Part shown: one piece after another, positions 1 through 7,969 of the stretch | How the letters are laid out: every line of letters starts with the position of its first letter | How positions within the stretch are numbered: the first letter of the stretch is position 1 | Source: Planctomycetota bacterium | Lineage (GTDB): Bacteria > Planctomycetota > Planctomycetia > Pirellulales > Pirellulaceae | Reading direction: 5' to 3' | Length of the DNA: 64,000 bases | Assembly: GCA_017303505.1 (NCBI GenBank) | Contig: JAFLCP010000001.1 | Location: forward strand, 1 to 64,000 | Position numbers and translations under genes: made by a program | The notes under the pieces: generated by a model | What the model was told of the DNA's origin: nothing | What the model saw: the letters and a program-made list of their open reading frames with translations, nothing else | Database searches by the model: none

Positions 1-8
1 AAAGTTCG

Positions 9-36
9 TCAAACGTGAAACGTCAAATGTGAAACG
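9..36. repeat. Heptanucleotide tandem repeat tract
   Basis: Four consecutive heptamers can be read on the plus strand: TCAAACG, TGAAACG, TCAAATG, TGAAACG. The tract begins exactly at the stop codon of the minus-strand protease gene, so the last residues of that protein (LTFHV and the residues just before) are encoded by the repeat. The window edge hides whether the tract continues to the left. It resembles the short tandemly repeated repetitive sequences known from cyanobacteria in unit length only, not in sequence. Confidence 0.7.
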
Positions 37-827
37 TTCAAAAGAAGCTTATATTGGGAGGCGAAACTCAAGAAGAACATTCCCATAAATGTTTCGCCGC
101 GCTGAAAAGCCCAGAGGGTAATCAGTACAGCGCAAATCATCGACAAGATAATCGCGTCGCGCTGCGTACCGCGAAAGAACATGCAGATAATCTCCTCCGC
201 TATGCGGCCACCATCTAGTGGGATCACCGGCAACAAATTGAAAATTGCCCAGTAGATACTGGGATAAATCAAGAAATCGATCAACGCATATAGGACCGCC
301 GAATTGGGCGATTCGCCGCCAACAGCCGGTAATCCGAAGTAATCGATCCAACTCGCCATGGACCCGATGTGATAACCTGCGAGCCTAGCGATAACCGCCA
401 CAACAACCGCCAACAAGATTTGCGCAGCTGGCCCAGCTGCTGAAATGATGATTTGACGATAGGCCGAAAGTTTTCGAGCGTACGGAGAGGTACTGGCGGA
501 TCGTCGACCACCCGATGGAATAGCCAAACCGCCAAAATGGTACAACACAATGTGCGAATCGATGCCAAAAAAACGAAACGCAAAATGATGTCCCAATTCG
601 TGCACCAGAATGGACACGAACATCGCGAACAACCAAACCAACAACAAGACAAAAGCGCCAGGCGTATCCAGTCCACGAGAATCGTAGATGTAATCGACAG
701 CGCGGGCATGGTTGTAACCGAGCAACGCAGCTACCAACCAAAACAGCGCAGAAACACGCACCTGACAGCCAAATAAGTTAAAGCGCAGATCGTACGGCGT
801 ATTGGTCGGCTCGCCTAACGCGAACAT
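9..827 (-). CDS. M50 family site-2-type metalloprotease (membrane)
   Basis: This 272-residue integral membrane protein is a probable intramembrane zinc protease of the M50/site-2 family, which cleaves transmembrane segments. The zinc-binding HExxH motif is visible as VHELGHHF around residues 76-83, inside a hydrophobic helix. The second signature, around residue 205, is LPVIPLDGGR, matching the family's NxxPxxxxDGGR motif that supplies the third zinc ligand. Several further hydrophobic stretches agree with a polytopic protein. No PDZ or CBS domain is seen, so it belongs with the short M50 proteins. The ATG start is preceded by GGGAG at seven bases. The C-terminal tail is encoded by a heptamer repeat and is probably not functional. 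The substrate is unknown. It is transcribed alone here. Confidence 0.85.
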   Translation of the reverse strand: MFALGEPTNTPYDLRFNLFGCQVRVSALFWLVAALLGYNHARAVDYIYDSRGLDTPGAFVLLLVWLFAMFVSILVHELGHHFAFRFFGIDSHIVLYHFGGLAIPSGGRRSASTSPYARKLSAYRQIIISAAGPAAQILLAVVVAVIARLAGYHIGSMASWIDYFGLPAVGGESPNSAVLYALIDFLIYPSIYWAIFNLLPVIPLDGGRIAEEIICMFFRGTQRDAIILSMICAVLITLWAFQRGETFMGMFFLSFASQYKLLLNVSHLTFHV

Positions 828-1217
828 AGTGCGACTCCCTGTAGATAAACGCCGTATACGCTAACTGCTTGCTTCATTCACATAACGCCTAAATGCCAAG
901 TCGCACATCAACGCTGCGGCACATACCGTGCGTCGATCCGGAAATTTGAAGTCGCAGGGTCTACAAAACTCTTACCTCTGCGCCAAGCTCATTGTTCTAG
1001 TTTATGCATTTTAACATCGTTCAGCACGTTTTTTTCTGCCGAATGTTCAAAGTTGAAGCAATCTTACTTCCTGCATGCCTTGATGCTTCGGTGTTGTAGC
1101 AGTCTTTTTTCTGAGCCAGACGTTCGCCGTACAAAAACGACCCAACAAAAAAAGCGTAACCGATCCACTCGGTTACGCTTTCTGATCATTCAAACTTTGG
1201 TTACAGAAACAGGTAGA
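828..1217. other. Intergenic region
   Basis: These 390 bases separate two minus-strand genes. The right part contains the terminator of the secreted metal-binding protein gene. The left part must hold the promoter of the protease gene. No conserved reading frame or further structure was recognised. Confidence 0.5.
1151..1181 (-). terminator. Rho-independent terminator
   Basis: The perfect 13-base arms AAAGCGTAACCGA and TCGGTTACGCTTT enclose a five-base loop. On the minus strand the hairpin is followed by a T-rich run (complement of the A run at 1146-1153). It lies about 35 bases after the stop codon of the gene ending at 1218. Confidence 0.85.
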
Positions 1218-1676
1218 CTATTTCTCTTTAACCAGAGTGTATTCGCCCTTCTTGAAGGCTTCGTCGCCGAAGAGAGCTTCGATTTGAGCGTCGCCTTCCA
1301 TTTTCTCAGCTTTACCTTTGCAGTTACCGCAACAGAAGCCGACCTTCACATCGCCAACTGTAATCGATTGTTCAGCGTTGATATCGCCGCCGGACAATGG
1401 GCATTTCTTCTGCTCGTATTGCTTGGTCAACACCAACTGATGATTTGCTTTAGCCGCAAATGGTTTGGAGTCGGTGCCAAACTTCTTAACGCAACCTGGG
1501 CAGCAGAAATAGACCTTGGCATCTTTGTATTCAACAAACTTATCTTCCTTGACTGGCTTGGCTGGCATCATCATGCACTTCACGCCGTCCAAGGAAACTT
1601 TACCAGCCATCACGGCGCTGGTACCAACCGATGCAATTAGCGCTAACGCTAATGCGACTACCCACTTATTCTTCAC
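1218..1676 (-). CDS. Secreted protein with two YHS/TRASH-like metal-binding motifs
   Basis: The 152-residue protein begins with a signal peptide (KNKWVVALALALIASVGTSAVMA), so it is probably periplasmic. Two copies of a Cys-rich unit follow. The first has VKCMMMP and then YFCCPGCVKKF. The second has KKCPLSGG and then GFCCGNCKGKAEKM. The pattern of a CPxxG-like turn followed by CCxxC resembles YHS/TRASH domains, which bind heavy metals or copper. The product could be a metal chaperone or sensor, but the metal is not predictable. The chosen start is GTG at 1676 because GGAG lies seven to eight bases upstream and the signal peptide starts there. A longer frame upstream lacks these features. A strong terminator follows. 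Confidence 0.75.
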   Translation of the reverse strand: MKNKWVVALALALIASVGTSAVMAGKVSLDGVKCMMMPAKPVKEDKFVEYKDAKVYFCCPGCVKKFGTDSKPFAAKANHQLVLTKQYEQKKCPLSGGDINAEQSITVGDVKVGFCCGNCKGKAEKMEGDAQIEALFGDEAFKKGEYTLVKEK

Positions 1677-1880
1677 TAGTATGTCTCCACAAAACAAAAC
1701 TCTAGGCGTGCCACCGCTCCACAACACGGCGACCACGATCTATTCAGACCATATTTTAGCGGGGAGAACAAGGCATTTTGTCGCAATGTTCGTGCCGCTG
1801 GCGAACTTACCACCCAAATACGGGGGCAATTTTCGAACTTATTGGCTCGGAAAACGTACTGCCGCCGGGATATTCGCCGC

Positions 1881-2936
1881 CTAATTTCGTTTCGCCAAGT
1901 GCTTTTGCAGATACCCAGCCCGCTCGATGTTGCGGTCCGTGGTGTTGAGAATCTTACCCCTCAGCTTTTGCAAATGAGCCGGTTGGGTATGAATGAGAAG
2001 CTTGTTCACAACGGGAATTTCCAATTCGCGAATCAAGCCGAGATTAACCCCCATGCGCACTTTAGAAAGATAGAGCATGGTTTCATCACTGCTGATCTTC
2101 TTGGCGGTTTGCAAAATGCCATAGGCGCGGCTCACATCGTCATGCAAATCGTGCTCACTATTGGTCATGAGAAAATTGCGGGCCTTGCGTTCGTATTCGA
2201 TAAGCTGTGGCACCACATATTCCACTTGTTGCAGCAAAGCTTCTTCGCTTCGTCCCAACGTGATCTGATTGCTGACTTGATAAAAATCGCCGGTGAACTG
2301 CGAACCTTCTCCGAAGAGCCCTCGGACAGCCACATTCATCTTCTGCAAACTTCGGAACACTTTTTCAATCTGGCGGGTAATGACCAAGGCAGGCAGATGT
2401 AGCATCACGCTAACACGCAAACCGGTCCCCACATTTGTCGGACATGCGGTGAGGTACCCAAGCTTTTCTAAATAGGCAAACGTCAGCTTGCGTTCCAGAC
2501 GATCATCGATTTCTGCTGCGTCTTGCCACGCAGATTTCAAATCGAGTCCACTGCGAATCACTTGAATACGCAAATGATCCTCTTCGTTGACCATCACGCT
2601 AAATCGTTCCGTTCCGTCCACCGCCACGCCGCGTGGTCCTTCGGCTTCCGATAACTCACGCGAGATCAATTGTCGCTCGACCAAGAATTGGCGATCCAAA
2701 TCGCTTAGCGGTTCAACATCGAGAAACTCAACATCTTTCCACTCATCGATCGCTTCCACAGCTTGTCGAGCGGCGCGGAGGATAGAGCGTTTATCCCCTT
2801 CAGTGCAACGACGCACAAAAGGGAACTCGGAGAGATTACGAGCTAACCGAATTCGGCTACTGATCACAATATCCGCTTCAGGGCCCGTCCCCTTGAGCCA
2901 TTCCCCGCATTTACCAGCCAACTCGTCAAGCTTCAC
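1881..2936 (-). CDS. mcsB: Protein arginine kinase McsB
   Basis: McsB phosphorylates arginine side chains on proteins and, in Firmicutes, marks them for ClpCP degradation. The 351-residue protein matches the family length. The phosphagen-kinase signatures are present: ISSRIRLARNL near residue 26, CPTNVGTGLRVSVMLHLPAL around residues 164-183, and RGLFGEGSQ near residue 205. Near the C-terminus the sequence DRNIERAGYL corresponds to the RDxxRA phospho-arginine receptor motif, but reads RNIERA, with Asn for Asp. The start is a GTG preceded by GGAGG ten bases upstream. It lies 34 bases after mcsA and is probably cotranscribed with it. No ctsR or clpC gene is next to it, unlike the Bacillus operon. 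Confidence 0.92.
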   Translation of the reverse strand: MKLDELAGKCGEWLKGTGPEADIVISSRIRLARNLSEFPFVRRCTEGDKRSILRAARQAVEAIDEWKDVEFLDVEPLSDLDRQFLVERQLISRELSEAEGPRGVAVDGTERFSVMVNEEDHLRIQVIRSGLDLKSAWQDAAEIDDRLERKLTFAYLEKLGYLTACPTNVGTGLRVSVMLHLPALVITRQIEKVFRSLQKMNVAVRGLFGEGSQFTGDFYQVSNQITLGRSEEALLQQVEYVVPQLIEYERKARNFLMTNSEHDLHDDVSRAYGILQTAKKISSDETMLYLSKVRMGVNLGLIRELEIPVVNKLLIHTQPAHLQKLRGKILNTTDRNIERAGYLQKHLAKRN

Positions 2937-2970
2937 TTTGAATTCGCCTCCAGGATATCCATCCCCAATG

Positions 2971-3483
2971 TTATTCGCCCGCTTCGTTTTGCTCTAACCG
3001 CCGGATCTCATCTCGAATTTCCGTGGCGCGTTCATAGAGTTCTTTCTCTACCGCTTCCTTCATCTCGCGTCGCAATTGCAACAGACGATGTTGCCGGTCA
3101 GGCGAGCCAAGCAACTTCGATGGCTTTTTGCCATGATGCTCTCGAGAGCCATGGATGTTGATCAACAATGGTTCCAGATCGGTTTGAAAATGCACATAGT
3201 CATACGGACATCCCAATCGACCAATATTGCGAAACTCTGCGAAGGTGATCCCGCACACCGGGCAAGCCTTCTGATCGGTCGAAGCGATTTGCTCAGCGGA
3301 TTGCTCAACCTTCTGCTGGCTCGACAGTACTCCGGCCAGGGCCGATGTACCAGGCTGAGACGAGTCTGGAGAAAGATACTGACGGGCATGATCTTCGCAT
3401 ACGTGCAATACGTGTGGGCCTCCAGGCCCCGTCAATTCGGTAATATGAAAGGTCGCGGGCTTTTCACAATGCTGACACTTCAT
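2971..3483 (-). CDS. mcsA: McsA-like activator with UVR motif
   Basis: This 170-residue protein is the probable activating partner of McsB. The N-terminus has CQHCEKPATFHI and a second cysteine at VCEDHA, a zinc-finger arrangement. The middle has CPVCGITFAEFRNIGRLGCPYDYVHF. In Firmicutes the equivalent second pair is CxxC; here it reads CPYD, so one cysteine is replaced by aspartate. The C-terminus (LRREMKEAVEKELYERATEIRDEIRRLEQ) is a typical UvrB/UvrC coiled-coil motif. An AGAGG sequence lies six bases before the ATG. It is first in a two-gene operon with mcsB, and this pairing supports the name. Confidence 0.85.
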   Translation of the reverse strand: MKCQHCEKPATFHITELTGPGGPHVLHVCEDHARQYLSPDSSQPGTSALAGVLSSQQKVEQSAEQIASTDQKACPVCGITFAEFRNIGRLGCPYDYVHFQTDLEPLLINIHGSREHHGKKPSKLLGSPDRQHRLLQLRREMKEAVEKELYERATEIRDEIRRLEQNEAGE

Positions 3484-3965
3484 CGCGAACCTCTTTCCAT
3501 GGGTAACAATCCATTTCCACTAAGCAACTGGTGTGAAACTATAGGGCCTAGCTCGCCGGTTTCCAACTAGCCCCACCTTTTGTGCGACTTGAGTGAGGTC
3601 AATTAGACGAAAGGGCCCTACTTTACCCTATTTTCGCAGCGGATTCTAACGGTGTCTGTACGACTGTCAAGAAAACCCCATCCGCCAGAACACTAAACAA
3701 ATCATCACAAGTTGGACTCTTAGCCTGGATTATTCCCCTAAACCCTCTCAAGCTAAGTCGTTCGTTGATCTACAATGAGGTCCAAGACAATAGGTAGAGC
3801 TTCGCCTGACTCAGCGTCGCAGCCCCTCACAAATACCTTGAACCGCTGCGCACCCGGCCTGTCACAGAATGGTAAGCCCTGTCACAGCACTGTAATTTCG
3901 TACCCGACGATTGAACCAACTCGTTTCAACAAGCTTTAGCCCCCGTACCAAGAAGACAACACTCC
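3484..3965. promoter_or_regulatory. Divergent intergenic region mcsA / trpE
   Basis: These 482 bases lie between two divergent genes and must contain both promoters. No CIRCE element (TTAGCACTC inverted repeat), no T-box and no Trp-rich leader peptide was found. The only repeated structure noticed is the 20-base-spaced direct repeat nearer trpE. Confidence 0.5.
3858..3887 (+). promoter_or_regulatory. Direct repeat upstream of trpE
   Basis: The decamer CCTGTCACAG occurs at 3858 and again at 3878, a start-to-start distance of exactly 20 bases, or about two helical turns. The inner CTGTCACAG is itself a short dyad. Its place about 80-110 bases before the trpE ATG fits a dimeric regulator site, but no regulator can be named. 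Confidence 0.35.
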
Positions 3966-5459
3966 ATGGCAACGGCCCCCTCACTGCAACGTTTTAAAGA
4001 ACTAGCAGCGGAATATAATCTCATCCCTGTATTTCGTAGACTCTTGGCCGATAACCTGACGCCAGTCTCAGCATTCCACCGCTTGGATGATGGCACCTCT
4101 GCCGGTTGCTTGTTTGAAAGCGTCATCGGCGGAGAAAAAGTGGGACGCTACAGCTTCATCGCAACTCGCCCCCACAAACGCATCGCGAGTTGGGGTAACA
4201 AGCTGATCGTTCAAGAGGGCAATCAAACAACCACACTCGAAGTTGCAGACCCGCTCGATTTCTTCCGGCAACATTTACGTCAATTCAAAATCCCCAACCA
4301 TTCAGAACTTCCTCCATTTATCGGCGGTGCCATCGGCTACGCAGCCTACGATGTTGTACGTTACGTCGAGAAACTTGATTCACCGCCCGTGGATGATCGC
4401 CACTTACCCGATCTCGATTTTTCCTTTTTCCATGAACTCGTTATCTTCGACAACGTAACCAAAACGCTCATCATCGTTGCCTTAGTTCAACCGAATCAAT
4501 TTCCATCGACAGAAGCGGCCTACAACGACGCAGAATCAAAAATCGATCATATCGTTGAACTCCTCGGTCGAGACGATAAACCACTCACCAGCGCAGAAGT
4601 TGACCTAAGCCAAACCCAACCTCTCGAAGTGCGTTCCAATTTTACGCAACAAGAATTTGAAGATGCCGTTCGCACCTGTACTGAGTACATTCGCGCCGGC
4701 GACATTTTCCAAGTGGTTGTCAGCCAACGCATGGAAGTCGATTCGCGTTGCGAACCGCTTGAAGTGTATCGTTCACTTCGCGTTATCAATCCAAGTCCGT
4801 TTATGTTCTTCTTGCGAACCGCTGACACGACCTTAGTTGGCGCTTCGCCCGAAGTGATGTGCCGTGTCTTTGACGGCTGCGTAACTGTTCGACCGCTGGC
4901 AGGTACTCGTCGACGAGGACAAACCGAAGCCGAAGATCGCGCACTAGCCGAAGAGTTATTGGCAGATCCCAAAGAACGCGCCGAACATGTGATGCTTGTC
5001 GACCTCGGACGCAATGACGTCGGACGTGTCGCGCAATTTGGATCGGTTCGACTCAGTGACGTCATGACCGTCGAACGCTATAGCCACGTAATGCACATTA
5101 GCTCGAACGTCGATGGCAAGCTGAGACCTGAACTGGATGCAATCGATGCCCTCAAGGCATGCTTGCCTGCTGGAACCGTAAGCGGAGCTCCTAAGGTTCG
5201 CGCTATGCAGATCCTTGATGAGATCGAACCGACTCGACGCGGACCGTATGCCGGAGCAGTCGGGTACTTCGACTACGGCGGCAATATGGATACCTGTATT
5301 GCCTTGCGAACGATGGTGATGACTCCCGGCAAGATCTATATCCAGGCCGGAGCTGGGATCGTGGCCGATAGCGATCCGACAAGCGAATACAATGAGACAA
5401 TGAATAAATCGAAGGCAATGCTGCGTGCGGTCGAATTGACCGAATCACGATTGAGATAA
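3966..5459 (+). CDS. trpE: Anthranilate synthase component I
   Basis: TrpE converts chorismate and ammonia to anthranilate, the first step of tryptophan synthesis. The 497-residue length is typical. The C-terminal chorismate-binding half carries EYIRAGDIFQVVVSQR, RPLAGTRRRG, LVDLGRNDVGRV, YSHVMHISSNV, LPAGTVSGAPKVRAMQI and GAGIVADSDP, all hallmarks of the family. The Trp-feedback region at the N-terminus (LLADNLTPVSAFHRL) includes the usual LxxDxxTPVS pattern. No trpG follows directly; the next gene is on the opposite strand. The related PabB is less likely because of the full-length N-terminal domain. Confidence 0.93.
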   Translation: MATAPSLQRFKELAAEYNLIPVFRRLLADNLTPVSAFHRLDDGTSAGCLFESVIGGEKVGRYSFIATRPHKRIASWGNKLIVQEGNQTTTLEVADPLDFFRQHLRQFKIPNHSELPPFIGGAIGYAAYDVVRYVEKLDSPPVDDRHLPDLDFSFFHELVIFDNVTKTLIIVALVQPNQFPSTEAAYNDAESKIDHIVELLGRDDKPLTSAEVDLSQTQPLEVRSNFTQQEFEDAVRTCTEYIRAGDIFQVVVSQRMEVDSRCEPLEVYRSLRVINPSPFMFFLRTADTTLVGASPEVMCRVFDGCVTVRPLAGTRRRGQTEAEDRALAEELLADPKERAEHVMLVDLGRNDVGRVAQFGSVRLSDVMTVERYSHVMHISSNVDGKLRPELDAIDALKACLPAGTVSGAPKVRAMQILDEIEPTRRGPYAGAVGYFDYGGNMDTCIALRTMVMTPGKIYIQAGAGIVADSDPTSEYNETMNKSKAMLRAVELTESRLR

Positions 5460-5460
5460 C

Positions 5461-5508
5461 AATTAGGAATTAGGAATTAGGAATTAAGAATTAGGAATTA
5501 CGAATTGC
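5461..5508. repeat. AATTAGG heptamer array, left arm
   Basis: Seven near-identical heptamers AATTAGG (with variants AATTAAG, AATTACG and a terminal AATTGC) start one base after the trpE stop codon. The complementary array lies at 5591-5644. Paired with it, this arm can form a stem of about 48 bases with few mismatches and an 82-base loop. Confidence 0.8.
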
Positions 5509-5590
5509 GATCACGACGACGAGTTACGAAGTACGAAGTAGGAGCTACGAATTTCACCGCCAAACGCTTCAGCATCGCAAGGTCTTCTCC

Positions 5591-5644
5591 GCAATTCCTA
5601 ATTCCTAATTCCTAATTCCTAATTCCTAATTCGTAATTCGTAAC
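5591..5644. repeat. AATTCCT heptamer array, right arm
   Basis: This is the reverse complement of the array at 5461-5508: GCAATT, then five copies of CCTAATT, then two CGTAATT variants. The loop between the arms itself contains degenerate heptamers of another type (TTACGAAG, TACGAAG, TAGGAGC, TACGAAT). Confidence 0.8.
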
Positions 5645-5671
5645 TGCAACCGCTGGGTAACGATAAACACG

Positions 5672-5711
5672 AAAAAACCGCAGCGAGAAAAACTCCTCGC
5701 TGCGGTTTTTG
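5672..5711. terminator. Bidirectional Rho-independent terminator (trpE / rpsT)
   Basis: Arms AAAAACCGCAGCGAG and CTCGCTGCGGTTTTT form a perfect 15-base stem with an eight-base loop. A and T runs flank it on both sides, so it can terminate trpE from the left and rpsT from the right. It lies 40 bases after the rpsT stop codon. Confidence 0.9.
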
Positions 5712-5750
5712 TTTGTTCTGAATTCACTTGAAGTAACAGAAGTTACTGCA

Positions 5751-6017
5751 CTACTTGCCAGCAGCGCTCTTAACCATGGCATTCAAGCGGGCCTTGGAAC
5801 GCGAAGCTTTGTTAGGATGAATCACACCCTTAGCGGCAGCTTGATCCAAAGCTTTGTAAACCGATGGCAACATATCTTTCGCGCCAGTTCCACCAGCTTT
5901 AGCAGCATCATGCAACTTACGAACTGCAGTCTTCAATGTGCTCTTTACCGCGCGATTCTTGGCTCGGTTTTCCAGACTTTGACGGTGACGCTTCTTGGCA
6001 CTTGTGGTGGTTGGCAT
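5751..6017 (-). CDS. rpsT: 30S ribosomal protein S20
   Basis: S20 is a primary 16S rRNA-binding protein of the small subunit. The 88-residue length and the basic helical sequence are typical: MPTTTSAKKRHRQSLENRAK at the N-terminus, VKSTLKTAVRKLHDA in the middle, and GVIHPNKASRSKARLNAMV near the end. The KGVIHxNxAxRxKSRL-type signature is clear. It is a single gene with its own terminator. Confidence 0.95.
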   Translation of the reverse strand: MPTTTSAKKRHRQSLENRAKNRAVKSTLKTAVRKLHDAAKAGGTGAKDMLPSVYKALDQAAAKGVIHPNKASRSKARLNAMVKSAAGK

Positions 6018-6138
6018 TCGATTCTAAGACCTCAAACCATATCTGATAGGACGTTATGCTTGTTCGGAAACGCAATATAATGACCTTTATCGGCCAATCT
6101 GTCTAGCTCATTTTGCTTTTCCGAAAGCTATCGCCCAG

Positions 6139-7752
6139 GTGACTGAATCCCCCCGAACGAACAATTTTCCATCGAATTCCCCCTCTCTGGACTGCAAAAT
6201 GCCCCCCGATACCCTCCCCCCTTCCCTACCTTCACCCGCCATGGCATTGGTTGGGGCCGGGCCAGGAGCAGCCGATTTACTCACCATTCGCGGCTGGAAA
6301 TGGCTTAAATCCGCCGATGTTGTTCTCTACGACGGCCTAGTAAACCCCGAATTGCTCCAATTCGTTTCTCCCCATTGCCGCTGCATCAACGTAGGCAAAC
6401 ATGGCCAAAGCCGGATTTGGAAACAGACCGAAATCCACCAAGAAATGCTCCGCCACTACCAGGAAGGGAAACGAGTCGTTCGACTTAAGGGAGGCGACCC
6501 CGCCGTTTTCGCCCGCACCGCAGAAGAGCTGGAGTTCCTGGCCGAACATGGCATCAAAGCCGAAATCATTCCGGGCATCACCGCCGCTTTAGCATTGCCC
6601 GCCTATACCGGCATGCCACTGACTCATCGAGACCATGCCTCAGCTGTCGCCCTTGTTACCGGACAACAAGCAGAAGACTCCGAAGAATTGGATTGGGATT
6701 CATTGGCTCGCTTTCCCGGAACACTTGTTTTTTATATGGGTGTTACAACAGCGGCCTCCTGGAGTCGCCAATTGATCAAGGCAGGTAAAGTTGGCTCAAC
6801 CCCCGCCGCCCTGGTTCGCCGTGTATCATGGCCCGATCAACAGATCATTCACACCACCCTATCGCAAGTCGCTGAAGAACTAACTCCGAGCAATAAGTTG
6901 CGTCCACCCGTCTTAGTTGTCGTCGGTGAAGTTGCTCACCCAGAAAACATTGCGTCGATCATTATGCCTCATTTAGCTTCTTTCCAGCCAATACCGTTAC
7001 CTCTACATGGTCAAACCGTGATCGTAACACGAGCTGAAGGTGACAACGATCGACTCGCTCAGCTCCTTACAGAACAAGGCGCAAATGTGATTCATCAACC
7101 GTTGATTCGCATTTCGTGCGTTTCACCCACTGAAACACTGCGAGCATCACTGCAAACTGTAGAACCCTTTGCCTGGATCATTTTCACCAGCGTAAATGGA
7201 GTCGATTGTTACTTTAAACTTCGCGAAGCGGCTGGGCTCGATGCCCGCGCGTTTGCTCAAACCAAGTTTGCATGTGTGGGAACCGCGACAGCCGATGCAC
7301 TGAAACGCTGGAACCTATTGTGTGATTTTCTGCCACCTGAACAAAACGCTCGCTCACTAGCAGAGACACTGCCAGTCGACCACAACAGTCATGTGTTATG
7401 GGTCCGTGGAACAAGATCCAAAGATTCCTTGCGAGAGATTCTGCCGCAACGCTGTGGAGGATTTAGCGAACTCAACGTATACGAAAGCACCGATGTCCTT
7501 AACCTCTCACCGCAAATCACGCAGCTATTAGAAGGCACAGAAGAGGCATGGCTCACGCTTACCAGTTCGGCCATCGCCCGTTCAGCCGCAAACCTATTGG
7601 GCAAACGCTTCAGTACTCTTCGCTCCGCCGCGTTGAGTCCACAAATTGCCGCTGAAGCCTCCGCCTTAGGCGCCTCGGTCATGGTTACTGCTTCACAACC
7701 AAGCTTCGAATCCCTTGTCGCCGATATGGCAGCTTTCACTTCCAGATCTTAA
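6139..7752 (+). CDS. Fused uroporphyrinogen-III C-methyltransferase / uroporphyrinogen-III synthase
   Basis: The protein joins two steps of tetrapyrrole synthesis. Residues about 35-280 are a SUMT (CobA-type) domain that makes precorrin-2 from uroporphyrinogen III; it shows LVGAGPGAADLLTIRG, VRLKGGDPAVFAR and PGITAALALPAYTGMPLTHR. Residues about 290-530 are a HemD-type domain that makes uroporphyrinogen III; it shows TVIVTRAEGDNDRLAQLLTE and WIIFTSVNGVDCYF. Such CobA-HemD fusions are known in several phyla. The start is uncertain: the listed GTG gives a Pro/Ser-rich leader, while ATG codons at 6199 or 6241 would remove it, and none has a clear ribosome-binding site. The gene stands alone. Confidence 0.88.
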   Translation: MTESPRTNNFPSNSPSLDCKMPPDTLPPSLPSPAMALVGAGPGAADLLTIRGWKWLKSADVVLYDGLVNPELLQFVSPHCRCINVGKHGQSRIWKQTEIHQEMLRHYQEGKRVVRLKGGDPAVFARTAEELEFLAEHGIKAEIIPGITAALALPAYTGMPLTHRDHASAVALVTGQQAEDSEELDWDSLARFPGTLVFYMGVTTAASWSRQLIKAGKVGSTPAALVRRVSWPDQQIIHTTLSQVAEELTPSNKLRPPVLVVVGEVAHPENIASIIMPHLASFQPIPLPLHGQTVIVTRAEGDNDRLAQLLTEQGANVIHQPLIRISCVSPTETLRASLQTVEPFAWIIFTSVNGVDCYFKLREAAGLDARAFAQTKFACVGTATADALKRWNLLCDFLPPEQNARSLAETLPVDHNSHVLWVRGTRSKDSLREILPQRCGGFSELNVYESTDVLNLSPQITQLLEGTEEAWLTLTSSAIARSAANLLGKRFSTLRSAALSPQIAAEASALGASVMVTASQPSFESLVADMAAFTSRS

Positions 7753-7969
7753 CCCCGAACCGCCGCACAATCGCTACAACCCTCATCCTTTTACCTGCCT
7801 GAGGGGGTGATTGACCAAATGTCGAATCGATTTCCCCCCACTTCGCCGCTCGCATCCTCGATAAGACCTACTTTTGTTTGATAGGGTGTCGGTCTTATCC
7901 CGAGTAGTCTTCACTCGATGCCGCACACCAACCAGGCAATGCGACCCAGGCATACATGGGAGATCCGTT

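Noticed and set aside
453..776. Open frame of 107 codons antisense to the protease gene
   Set aside because: It lies wholly within the M50 gene on the other strand and has no family signature or ribosome-binding site.
3484..3965. CIRCE or CtsR box before mcsA
   Set aside because: Neither the TTAGCACTC inverted repeat nor a GGTCAAA-type heptad repeat was found.
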